Assembly (NCBI GenBank): GCA_000827325.1
Contig: KN832876.1
Location: 1,674,001-1,738,000 of the forward strand
Length of the DNA: 64,000 bases
Origin: Oidiodendron maius Zn
Lineage: Eukaryota; Ascomycota; Leotiomycetes; Myxotrichaceae
Direction: 5' to 3'
Part shown: positions 22,958 to 33,840 of the stretch, piece after piece
Position numbering within the stretch: position 1 is the stretch's first letter
Layout: each line of letters opens with the position of its first letter
Notes under the pieces: model-generated
What the model saw: only the letters and a program-made list of their open reading frames with translations
The model's database searches: none
What the model was told of the DNA's origin: nothing
Made by a program: the position numbers and the translations under genes

Positions 22958-24272
22958 ATGTCGACTGATAAGATCACCTTTTTGATGAACTGGTAAGGTT
23001 GACATTTTACTTCAGAATTTGAGCCTGAAAGGCGGCTTCGCGGTAGAGAAGCGGATTACTGACAACGAGCTAGGCACGCAACGCCTTACCATGCACCCAT
23101 CTACATTGCCCAGAAATTGGGATATTTTGCCGACGAAGGCATTAAAGTAGCTCTTCTAGAACCCAATGACCCTAGCGGTTCGTTTCGCTAGACAAATGAT
23201 GTCTCAGGAGAAGTGCTAACTTGCCATAACAGATGTGACAGAGATCATCGGCTCCAGTAAAGTGGACATGGGCTTCAAAGCCATGATTCACACTCTGGCA
23301 GCGAAGGCTCGTGGCTTTCCAGTTACTTCCATTGGATCTCTTCTGGATGAGCCCTTCACCGGAGTGGTGTACCTCGAGGGTAGTGGGGTCACCACCGACT
23401 TTCGCAGCCTCAAGGGTAAGAGGATTGGCTACGTCGGCGAATTTGGAAAGGTATGGGAATGGGGAATCTCTGACCTTACCATGATGTGATGCATATGGAT
23501 ATAGCAAGAGCTAACATCCTGAAATAGATCCAGATTGATGAATTGACAAAGCACTACGGGATGGAGCCTACTGACTACGAGGCCGTCCGATGTGGAATGA
23601 ACGTCTCCAAGGCGATCATCGAGGGCAGCATTGACGCTGGCATCGGACTGGAGAATGTTCAGATGGTCGAGCTCGAGGAGTGGCTCGCCGGCCAGGGACG
23701 ACCCCGATCTGATGTGCAGATGCTCAGGATTGATGAGCTGGCGGAGCTGGGGTGCTGCTGCTTCTGCAGCATCCTCTACATCGGTACGCACTTTTGCTGA
23801 TTCTGTTTATTGTGGTGAGAGAAATTGACAGGTCCCAACTAACCTTCATGGCCCAGCCAACGACACCTTCCTTGCCAAGAACCCCGAGCAGGTCAAGAAA
23901 TTCATGAGGGCAGTCAAGCGCGGCACCGACCATGTGCTCGCGTCCCCCGCCGCGGCGTACAAGACATACATCGACATCAAGCCTGAGATGGCGTCGGTGG
24001 TCAACACCAAGATCTTCGAACGCTCCTACGCGTACCTCTCGAAGGATCTGAAGAACGTGCAGCGCGACTGGGCAAAGGTCACGGCGTATGGCAAGCGCCT
24101 GGGCGTCTTGCCCGCGGACTTCACGCCCAACTACACCAACGCGCATCTTCAGTGGGCACTGGAGGGCGACTCGGCGGACCCGACGGGCGACCAGAAGCGC
24201 ATGGTGGTCTTGCAGGAGCAGGTGGCGCGCGAAGGAGGCTTCCGCCGGCTCCAAGTCAATGCGACGGCGTGA
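22958..24272 (+). CDS. THI5: 4-amino-5-hydroxymethyl-2-methylpyrimidine phosphate (HMP-P) synthase
   Basis: Five exons: 22958-22992, 23074-23177, 23233-23450, 23528-23783, 23857-24272. They join in frame to 342 aa, the normal length for the THI5/NMT1 family. The start [12 protein letters not shown] matches the family. Lys62 (PLP Schiff base) and His66 (the residue consumed to build the pyrimidine) fall at exactly the positions known for yeast enzymes, in GFKAMIHTL. The conserved iron-related CCCFC motif is present in LGCCCFCSI. The fold is a periplasmic-binding-protein-like domain. The enzyme makes the pyrimidine half of thiamine from PLP and its own histidine in a single turnover; cytosolic. 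A TPP riboswitch in the leader intron indicates repression by thiamine. Relatives in other fungi are called nmt1, thi5 or thi11. Confidence 0.96.
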
Positions 24273-25247
24273 AATTCCCGCCAAGGGGGGGGGGGGATGT
24301 GAAGGAGGGAAGTGCGTCTTGATGTCGTCTGGATCTTCTTTTCTTGTAGGTAGCCACACACGTAGCTCCAGCCCACGCTCCTTTGCAATGCGAAACCAGC
24401 GAGGCCCTGTACACGCCGGGTTGGCGGCTATTGGTACAGGATCTCTGTTATGCCTTACGTACGGACGCCGGCAGTGTTTTGTCTATGTGAATGTCTGTGT
24501 TTTGTCAGTCTACCATGTATATGTCTTGTCAGTCCGAGTGTCTGTGTAGTGCCCACAGCCACCCGTCCTTCTTATGCGCCGGGTCTGCGAAACGCAGGGC
24601 CTGACGCGCAAGGGCACGTCTCGTTGAATTGTACCCCAGATGCATCGAGGTCCTTCGGCGCCGCCGCGTGTGATTTTGGTATGAATGTTGCATTACTAGT
24701 GGTAGTAGTCGTGGCGGTATTGGCATTGGTCGGGATGATAGTAGCAATGGTGATAATAGTAGTCATGGTCGTCATAGCAGCTGTGGTGGTCTTGTGTGCC
24801 GTGCGGGCGTCGTCGCGCAAGTAGATGCTGTTGCCAGTCTCTCCTCTCACGTATTTCCAATGAGAATGCGACATCCGCACCGTCCTTATCTCTCCACAAC
24901 AACCCCCGCCCTCCTGCCCTCCTGCCCTCCTGCCCTTCTCCCCTTCCCACCCACTCCAACAACGACAACGACGTCTCTCCCAATTCTCTCGTCCTCCTCC
25001 CTCCCGCTCTTCCTACCATTCTCTCTCCTCCGTCCTCAATCCTCCATCCTCCATCCGCCATCCTCCATCCTCCACTCGTCTCCCCTCTCCGCGTCCTCTA
25101 CTCTCGCTCTTGCTCTTGCTCTCCTCTCCCTTCCTCTTCTCTTCCCCTCCTTTCTCCGCTTTCTTCTTGTCCATGCCTCCATAATTCCCCTTCGGAGAGC
25201 TCCCTCCTCTGCTCGTCTCACCCATCCAGCCGTTGCGGCATCGGACC
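24273..25247. other. Intergenic region THI5 / PPS1 with pyrimidine-rich repeats
   Basis: 3' UTR of THI5, then a GTAGTAGTC/GTGATAATAG-type low-complexity stretch (24700-24790) and a strongly C/T-rich leader before PPS1 (24890-25190). No supported gene. Confidence 0.5.
24906..25078. repeat. Pyrimidine-rich short tandem repeats
   Basis: Copies of CCCTCCTG at 24906-24937 and of CCTCCAT/CCGCCAT at about 25028-25078. Direct repeats in a C/T-rich promoter or leader stretch, typical of strongly transcribed fungal genes. Confidence 0.7.
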
Positions 25248-27444
25248 ATGGCCACCATCGCGCTTCCCCGCGCCAGCAGCCATCCGCGATCGCCCTCTCC
25301 ACGCCCCTTAGCCTCCATCCTCAGCCTCGACAACATCAATACCGCCGCAGCATGTCCTATTCCCATCCCCAACAAGCATCTGCCCGTCTGCCCGCCCGGC
25401 CCCGCGCCCGCCGAGGCCCCCCAGACCCCACCGCAATCGCCACCGTCCAAGGAGGCCACGCTCCCCCCGCGATCCCTCCTCCACCCCCCAGATAACTACA
25501 AGCGGCTGTCCTGGGGCCATCACCCCATCTACGAGATCGACGCCGCCGGCGTGGCGGCGGCCCTCGACCACCTGGCGCGGCAGCCCCTCCCCGACCCCAC
25601 GCAAGTCTTCCCCTGGTTTCATGGCCTCCACCCCAACAACCATATCCAGCTGGCATTCTTCATTGCACGCCGGCGGAGCTTGCGGAAGGTCCCCAAGTGC
25701 TGGCGAGGCATCACCGTAGTGAAGGCAGGTGGGGATCTAAGCTGTGCGCGGCTGAAGGGCGCGTTGGCCCCGGACGAGATCCTCCAGCAGACCGCCAGCG
25801 GGGCCACCTTCCGCGATGTCGACCCCAAGGAGGGATTCTCGGTCAGGAACTTCCAGATCCAGGCGGCCAAGTCGGCGTCCCTCTCGGATATTCTGGTGTA
25901 TGGGAGTGACGACACCGAAGTACAGAGCCTGGCACGAGACGTGGCTGCTGCACAGCATGCGTGGAGGCAGATGCACGAAGAGAAGGGCCTGGAATTGCCC
26001 CGATACAACACGTTCGCTTGTACAAGCCCCTTCAGCGAGTTCGAAGAACTATACCCCGATATCGTTTCAACCAACGCGGCTGGGCAGATGACCGGCCGAG
26101 TCATGGATTTCTTCCATCAGGAGCGGCTAGAGATGTGTGCCATGACGAAGGCTTCTGAGATAGATCATAATGTTTGGTTAGGTCCCACCCCGGACCCCGC
26201 AATACACACGACATTGGGTGGGAGCGATCAGCCGCAATTCGACATTCTGATCGAATGTAGTGACCTGGGCCGCATGGACCCGTTTGCCCTGAGAGCCATT
26301 GCGGAGGGCAGCCACGAGATGACCGGCCAACCCGTATATCTGGAATTCCCCTCTTCCGGCAGCATCATCCCCCCAAGCTGGTCTCACTCGGAAGCCGACG
26401 GTATTCTCGAATCGTGCAAATGGCTCTACCATCTATCTCATGGCACGCTTCCGCAATCTGCTCCTAGCCGGCAAGTAGATTCCCAGGGAGACTCTCCTAT
26501 GCCTTTCCCATCCTCGCCATCGCCTCCACCGTCAAAGAGAACGGAGCGAAAGATCCTTATTCATTGCACAGACGGCTACACTGAGTCTACCCTCTTCGGC
26601 CTCTCCTACTTTAGTTACGCCACCGGTCTCCCTATACCTACTGCATGGCTTGATCTGCATGTCTCCAAGCAGCGAAATTTCTTCGCCTACCCATCAGACG
26701 TTGCCCTTCTGACTTCCCTCGCACCGCGACTCGTTTCTGAATCACCCGTTCATGCATCCAAGTCTCCAGAAGAGATAAAAGCTCTCACAGCGAATGAACC
26801 CCAGTGGATTAAGAATATAGACGGCTCTCTCCCTTCTCGCGTTACCAATTACATGTATCTGGGAAACTTAGGCCATGCGAATAATCCCGATCTATTGAGG
26901 GAGATGGGGATACGGCAGATCTTAAGTGTGGGTGAGACGGCTACATGGAAAGACGGAGAGATGTCAAAGTGGGGTGCGGAGAACGTAATGGTGGTGCAGA
27001 GGGTGCAGGACAATGGTGTTGATCCTTTGACCGAGGAAATTGAGGGGTGCCTGGAGTTTATTGGTAGGTCTGCTCCTTCTCCTCGGACTACTGCTCCCTT
27101 CAAACCGGACAATATGCCTTGCTGACAAAGTACTAGACCGTGGTAGAGCAAATAATACGGCAACGCTCGTCCATTGCCGTGTCGGGGTGTCGCGCAGCGC
27201 GACCATCTGTATTGCGGAAGTGATGCGATCACTTGGGTTCTCCTTTCCCCGTGCCTATTGTTTCGTCCGGGCTCGACGACTGAACGTCATCATACAGCCC
27301 CACCTCCGCTTCTCATACGAACTCCTGAAATGGGAAGAGAAGCTGAGGGCCGAGAGGAATGGTAAAGGGCAATTCAAGAGGGAGTTGGAGTGGCCAGATA
27401 TAGCGAGGGAGGTGGCTGCTATGAATAAACCGTACGCGAGATGA
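25248..27444 (+). CDS. PPS1: PPS1-like dual-specificity protein phosphatase
   Basis: Two exons, 25248-27063 and 27137-27444, join to 707 aa. The ATG sits in a strong context (ACCATGGCC); no in-frame ATG lies upstream. Residues 1-85 are Pro/Ser-rich. The large middle region (about 90-530) is the PPS1-specific part, including an inactive phosphatase-like block around ILIHCTDGYTESTLFGLSYF, where the C-x5-R pattern appears altered (C-x5-T). The C-terminal catalytic domain has TNYMYLGNLGHA and the signature HCRVGVSRSA, with Cys619 and Arg625 split from the rest by the intron. Yeast Pps1 removes phosphate from Tyr and Ser/Thr and affects S-phase progression; the same role here is inferred. It is convergent with RPA190. 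Confidence 0.9.
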
Positions 27445-28398
27445 GCTACAGGGCGGTTATGATAATGTGCGAAAGTTTACGATTTATGATGTTTCGGATA
27501 GCGTTTTGTTTTGATACTACATTCCTTTATGGATCATGACTCTAACTGGAGCATTGGGTTCTTAATAGTGGGCGTTCATTGGGATTACAAATTTCGGCTC
27601 GGGCAGCCAAGAGATGTTCTATCTTTTGTTTCGTCCTGCAGTGTAGGACACGCTTTGGCAACTTCAGAACGGGACGAGGCTAGGAGGATACTTACTTTCA
27701 GGACGTGTACGTACATATCTATAAGCTAGTTTTGGACTTCTTGGATTGGTTCTAGGGACGGTCAAGAACGCTATGGAAGGGTCGCGGAGGGGCTGGCACC
27801 ACAGGCGCCAAAAATTAGGGTTCGGATACGAGATGGACGATGGGATGGAATCATATACGATATTCTAGTTCGTAGGAAAGAGCTGCGAAATCACGTTTTC
27901 AAGTTTAAAGATAACCTTTCTTGCCTCCTGTCCGACGTGAAAACATCTGGTTGCCTTCGTATGTAAGTAGGTTATGTTAGAGTTCGACCAATCAAGAAAA
28001 AGATAGGCCCACGATCGCATGGGCCACTACAGCCACTACAACAATAACCCTCTTTTATTAATAGTGACAGGTGTGTGCAGTCTCGTATGGAAGGAGGTTA
28101 TTATTAAATAATATATGCTGTTGTTACTTGACACACTCATATAAACATGGGGAGGGGAAAAGAGAGGGGGGGGGCGGTTCCTGAGGTATATGTCTTTCGT
28201 CTGTCGACCACTATGGAAAGTCGGACTTTTGCGCACGTAGAGATACTGTAAATTAAGTAGTTCTTCCTCGTGGATAATATTCGCGGTGCTCGATCACAAT
28301 CTACTTTTATCTACTCAAATTGAACACTTGCTAGCCATATTACGCCATTACCGTCCACAAAACATACCTTCCACTCCAAACCTAATCCACTTTAACGT
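27445..28398. other. Convergent intergenic region PPS1 / RPA190
   Basis: 954 bp between two convergent stop codons; AT-richer than the genes. It presumably holds both 3' UTRs. No ORF, RNA gene or repeat array is supported. Confidence 0.5.
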
Positions 28399-31300
28399 TC
28401 ATGAAGTTGGCACCTGCGTCATTACATCAAAAGCTCCTGTTCCAACCTTGCTCACCCTTCCAATTACAATCCTGGAGCTGGGACTTGACAAGTCATCCCA
28501 GTCCCCGTCTTGAACGGCCTCGGCCAGGAAGCCCACGGTAGTCTCGAAGCTCATCTTCATGAATGGGCTGACGCTACCTCTCAGTCCGTTTCTGTTGAAT
28601 CCGATGAACCCGCCACTGCGAGTCATGTAATCGGCGATTAGGTTCAAGTGTCGGTTATCGACGCTGATGCCGTGGCCACCGAAGACGGCGGAGAGTTCCT
28701 GAATGATGGTTGCGCGACAGGCCTCGACACCGTAGTGGACCAGCATGGCGGCGATGTCGTTGGTGGATATTAAGTTGGGGTTGATGATATGTGGGTAGTT
28801 TTGCATGGCCTTGAGGTTCACGCCTGTAGTGTGCACGACGGGAACCTTGATCAGATTGCCTGTGTTGCGATCCTTAATCTCTTCCTCGGGGACGAACGTG
28901 CATGTGCCTACGCCTGGGATCTGCTGGATGAGGGATTGTCGGAGAGCTTCTTCGAGGACGGAGACCATGACAATCTTGGGGTTGTCGGCGTCATATTCGA
29001 GGCTGATGTCGCACCACTCCCCGGACTCTTCGTCGACGTGGAACTTGACTATGTCACTGTACTTCTTCATTACTTGAGCCTGGCGCTCCAGTGCTGCCGA
29101 AGAGACTTGACGCTGTTGAGGATGATATTTGTCAGTCGTCTCCTCATTGTCACTAGATGACGACAGGCTGCTGCCAACACCTTCATCCTCCATGTCCTCC
29201 CCGTCTTCACTCTCTAATTCTTCCGCTTCCTTTGCCATTCGAGCCTGAATCATATCGTCCTCTTCATCGTTGGCACCATAACTCACAGCTTGTGAACGAT
29301 TGGCCCTCTGCTTTGCGTTTGTGGCATCATCCGCTCCTTCGTCATCACTATCGTCCTCGCCGGTTTCCCTCGCTTCATCTGCCCTGGCCTCCTCAATATT
29401 ACCTGCCGGCATTCCGATATCTGGCACTGCCGCCTTAGACTTCGCAGACTTGTTATCTTTTCTCTTGCCGAGTGCTCTACGAGAGAGAGACTGCAGTTTG
29501 GGGGCCAATTTGTGCTCTAAGGTATGAAGAACATCAGCAATATCAATTGCGTAAGTCTCGGTATACTCTTTTGACGGGAAGAGCTTGATATGGATGTCGT
29601 AAATCTTAGCATGCGTGTATGCGACACCTCTCCCTATACGTTCGCGAACGGTGGCTTCATCTAAGACTTCTGCGAGAGACAAAATGGTAATAGCTTTCGC
29701 GAACTTCTCACCATCTTCTTGAGACAACTCAGGATTTATCCGCAAAGTCATGGCAGGTGTTGAGATATGGCTGCTAGCCGTCATAACAATTTCTCTGAGG
29801 CGGGGAATACCTAATGTGACATTCTTCGCAGAGTGGCCTGCCAAATGGAAAGTGTTGAGAGTCATCTGCGTTGACGGCTCTCCGATGGACTGGCCAGCAA
29901 CAATGCCTACGGCCTCACCAGGATCGATAACAGATTTCAAGTACTTCGCGACAAGTACAGGCTCTAGAGCTTTTCGAATTCCCACTCCATCAGGATGTTC
30001 CTTATCCTTGACTAATCCATCTGGGTTCGTCTTGAGGTAGTCTGTAAGGGCTTGGAAGAATTTCTCGGACGTTGCGTATCCATATGTCCCTGGGTTAAAA
30101 TCCGACAAGACGGGGTCTGGACCGTTAGAATTGTTTGCTTTAGCATACTTGAGTGCCTTCTTCATCCGCTTCAATATGGTGTCCTTCTCATCAAATATTG
30201 CTCCATATCTGTCGTCACCATACTTCAGCTGCGCAAGCTCGGATATAAGATTCTGCAAGAGAAACTTGAAATCTGTTAGGTGCATCTGCTTCGTCACGTC
30301 GAGACCATCCTCTCCGTATAGGAACTGGATAACGGATCCGTCTGCATCCCGAACAGAGGTATCGTATTCCACTTTCAAGCCTTCCATACCCTTGATCAGA
30401 CACCTTTGAAGATATCCGGATCGAGAAGTCTTCACAGCAGTGTCAATAAGCCCTTCTCTTCCGGCCATTGCATGGAAGTAGTATTCTTGCAAGCGAATAC
30501 CCGTCAAGAAGCGATTGACGATATAACCTCCAGCTCTAATGTTCGTCTCAAACGGTCTGAAGCAAGGTAGGGATTTTCCGCTGACCATTACAGGGACACG
30601 GCGACCTTCAAGAACCTGCTGCCCTAGGTTGCATGAGATGAGGTTTGCATTCACGCCGGATCCTTTAGCTCCAGAAACAGTCATATTCTGCATCTGGTTT
30701 TTCGGGAACTGTTTTACTAGCCCGAGAGGAAGACAGGCCATAGTGATAGCAGAAGAGAGTTTATTTGACTGGCCGTTCATCATCATATCCAGACCAGCTT
30801 GCTTAGAATCATCTCTGATCACATCCTCAAGTCGATTCAACAGTTCCTTGTCGGTATCGGTTGGCTTTCGATCGTCCAGAGTCACATATTTAGCAGCAAC
30901 CTCAAGGCCAAGGGTCTGGGCAGCTAGCAGCTTCTCCTTTCGTATCTTCTCGCCTTCTGGGGTTAAGCGCAAATCTTCCATTCCACACGAAAATGCTCTC
31001 ATATGCAGAAATTTTGTTAGCAACCGGCCGAGTATGCCGAGCGCCTTTCCAGCCACTGTGTGGCCATAAACCTCGTGAAGGGAGTGAATGAATCCTCCGG
31101 CAGAAGGACCAATCTGCGCTTTGTCCAGAATACCCGTGATGAACTCTCCTCCTTTAAAGAAAACGGTACCTTCTTCCGAATGCGGACCCCAGCGATCTTT
31201 AGGCGTCTGTGACTTCCCAACAAGAACTAGAGGCGCGCAATCTGGCGGAGTAATGTTCTTGAGAATTGTGGTAATGACTTGTTTTCCGGTCCAGCGAGGG

Positions 31301-33540
31301 ACAGGCTTTATGATTGCCGGGGGAACAGTTTCTATACGATCGCCCACAATATGTCCATGTTCAGGGCGCAAGCAGTTGTATATAAGTTGTTGATAAGTTG
31401 CTCGATCAAAGAACGTATCTCGATTACACATCCAGACAGAGACAGATATGTGATCCTGAATAAGACCTCTCAGTGGCTTGCCAGACGTTGCAACGAGGTA
31501 TTGGTGGTCTGTATCTGCAATCTGCAGGGCTTCAGCACGAGCAATTTCATTCTGAGGAAAGTGCATATTCATCTCGTCTCCATCGAAATCTGCATTATAG
31601 GTGTTACAGTTCGCATAATGCATTCGAATAGTTTTCTCGCCCGGTAGGACCCTAGCTCTATGGCCCATAATAGAAGGTTTATGTAGAGTTGGTTGGCGGT
31701 TCATCAATACAACATCACCGTTTGTTAAATGTCGGTGGACTTTCTTGTTGCGTGCTCCGCTCGTGCCGCTGGTAGAGGGGGCCAACAGCTGGTTTGCTAA
31801 AGCTAATCGTTCATCCTGAGTTTTCGTGCGCAGGCTTATAATCTGGCCGTTCTCGCTTTCAATAGCTGTGGCACCTGGCCACACATCGATGCCATTAATT
31901 ACTGCTCGTTGCATATCCTTGAAATTGTGGCTTGTGACAGGCTCCGGATATGTCAATTTCTTGGCAAAAACTGGCGGTACACCAATCTCGTTCGTCTCGA
32001 TGTTCGGATCTGGAGAAATGACACTTCGTGCTGCGAAATTGACTCTCTTTCCCATCATATTTTTCCTGAAGAGACCCTCTTTCTTTTCCAGCTTCTGTTT
32101 TATACCGTCCTCGTTCCTAAGACCAGCTGCACCTACCACGGGATTCCGATCCCGGTCAATCAGGGAGTTAACAGCTTCTTGGAGCTGGACTGCTGCCTCC
32201 TGTAGGTCTTGATAGTCTCGATTTCGCAGTGGGTTGCTGTCTGCTGGTTTACCGATATCGTGGTAGACTTGACTCACTGTCTCAGCCGCTTTCAGAATAA
32301 GTTTGTAGAGCGAGTTCTGCTGTGCCTCGGAGATCTCGCCATCACCAGTTTTAGCTTCTGGACGATATTTATTTGGGGGGACGAGTAGAGTCTGCAAGAA
32401 AAACATATTTTCTGACACCTTCGTAGGCTTCTTAGATGACGAGCGGGAGTCGTAGACAAGGGAAAATATTTCTTGCTCCTTGCTAAACAGCAAAGTTAGA
32501 TTTGCCTTGACCTCGATAGTATTCATGTATTCCTGCGTTGCGGACGCAACCTTTGGCTTTGATGCCGTCACAGATGTCTGTCCCATGATAACATCGCCGT
32601 CCACATCAAGGGATTCCCCTTCTCCCTCGTCTGACTCGTTGGAGGACAAGTCAATGTCCGCAATGCCTTCATCGAAATCCCCTTTCTCTTTTCCATTCTT
32701 CTCTTGCTGCAAGAGCTGGACGGCATTCGCCGCAGTAAAGTGTCCTTGCGCCATTTTGGCCTTTTCTTTGGGGCTCAGTGGTTTCTTGAAGATCTTGACA
32801 AAGCCGTCTCTTCGATAGACGGGAGATATTCCGCTACAGTTGCCACAAATCTTGCCCGCGTTGATATTCTTCATGAAATCCTTCACAACAAATCGACGCG
32901 CTTCCGCAACACCTTCATTTTTCTCTCGCTTCCACTCCCACGACGATCCTTTGGCGGCTTTTATTGCCCTTTTCACGAATGCATTTCTCTGTCGTATAAT
33001 GGCATCAGTTGTAGGTTCGCCTTCAGAGTCATCGCTATCATTTCCTTCATCTTTATCTTGTGACACCTCGATCGTGTCGATTTGTTCTGCCTCACCCAGC
33101 AGCCCATGCTGGATCAAACGAAGCTTGCATAGATATCGATTAACCTCCTTCCGGGGCATCTTAAGATGGTGACAGTAGTAACATTTTGCCCGTAATAACC
33201 GCACGACTTGGCTCATGAATGTAGGGTGATATACTGGAACGGGCAAGTCGATATGGCCACAATGGCCCGGGCAACAGAAGGAGTCGAGGTTGCACGTTGT
33301 ACAGCTATGAAAGTGTTAACAGACCAATTTATAAAACTATAAGTTAAGTGGAACATGCATTATATCTCCCCAAGCCCCAAGTGCCGGGTCATACAATCCG
33401 CTAGGCACGGGGTGCAGTAGGGTGTCGAATGTGAGAGGATTTTGGATCCTCTTAACTGAAAGAGCTTTGATTTCGGCGGGACTTAGGAACGCAAAATCCA
33501 CACTGCCAATGGCAGAGGGAACTGGTTGAGAGATATTCAT
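28399..33540 (-). CDS. RPA190: DNA-directed RNA polymerase I largest subunit
   Basis: Two exons on the minus strand, 33540-33359 and 33304-28399, give 1695 aa. This is the largest subunit of nucleolar RNA polymerase I, which transcribes the 35S rRNA precursor. The N-terminal zinc clamp (CTTCNLDSFCCPGHCGH) spans the start of exon 2. The active-site motif NADFDGDEMN is at 631-640, with Asp633, Asp635 and Asp637 binding Mg. The bridge-helix/trigger-loop region (GEAVGIVAGQSIGEPSTQMTLNTFH, about 1090-1115) is intact. The acidic insertion (DDSDDEGADD, EDGEDMEDEG) is typical for Pol I. The first ATG in frame is 33540. The intron 33305-33358 needs a GC donor: AT followed by GCATGT, acceptor CATAG. 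This gives GDIICTTC as in relatives; GT alternatives break the frame. Divergent from PRP3. Confidence 0.96.
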
Positions 33541-33840
33541 CTTGGCCAATTTCCCTCACCAGGGCAGAGTGTGAGTCAAGTAAACCGTAGATTGCAATTC
33601 TGTTGTCCTAGCGGATTGCACTTCAAGCTCATAAATAAAATTCGAGGGACATTTTTCCCGATAGCAAAAAGCACGTGACCTTATCTTAAAATTCACAGGC
33701 TTGAGAATCACTGGCCCTCAAAGTAAGGCAACCTCAACAAACAACCTTACGACGTCAGAAGCTTCTTCACCCAAACCCGCAGAAGCTGGCAAATTCTTCC
33801 TTCCCTTTAACTTTCCGTTGTCCAATGTGATCTGCCCACT
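33541..33840. promoter_or_regulatory. Bidirectional promoter RPA190 / PRP3
   Basis: 300 bp between divergent ATGs of an rRNA-transcription gene and a splicing gene. It contains a CACGTG box (33672-33677, in GCACGTGACC), a Cbf1/bHLH-type site often present at growth genes. Promoter function is inferred from position. Confidence 0.45.

Noticed and set aside
24684-24827. 47 aa very hydrophobic ORF (MNVALLVVVVVAVL...)
   Set aside because: It arises from a GTAGTAGTC/GTGATAATAG low-complexity stretch; no splice or conservation support.
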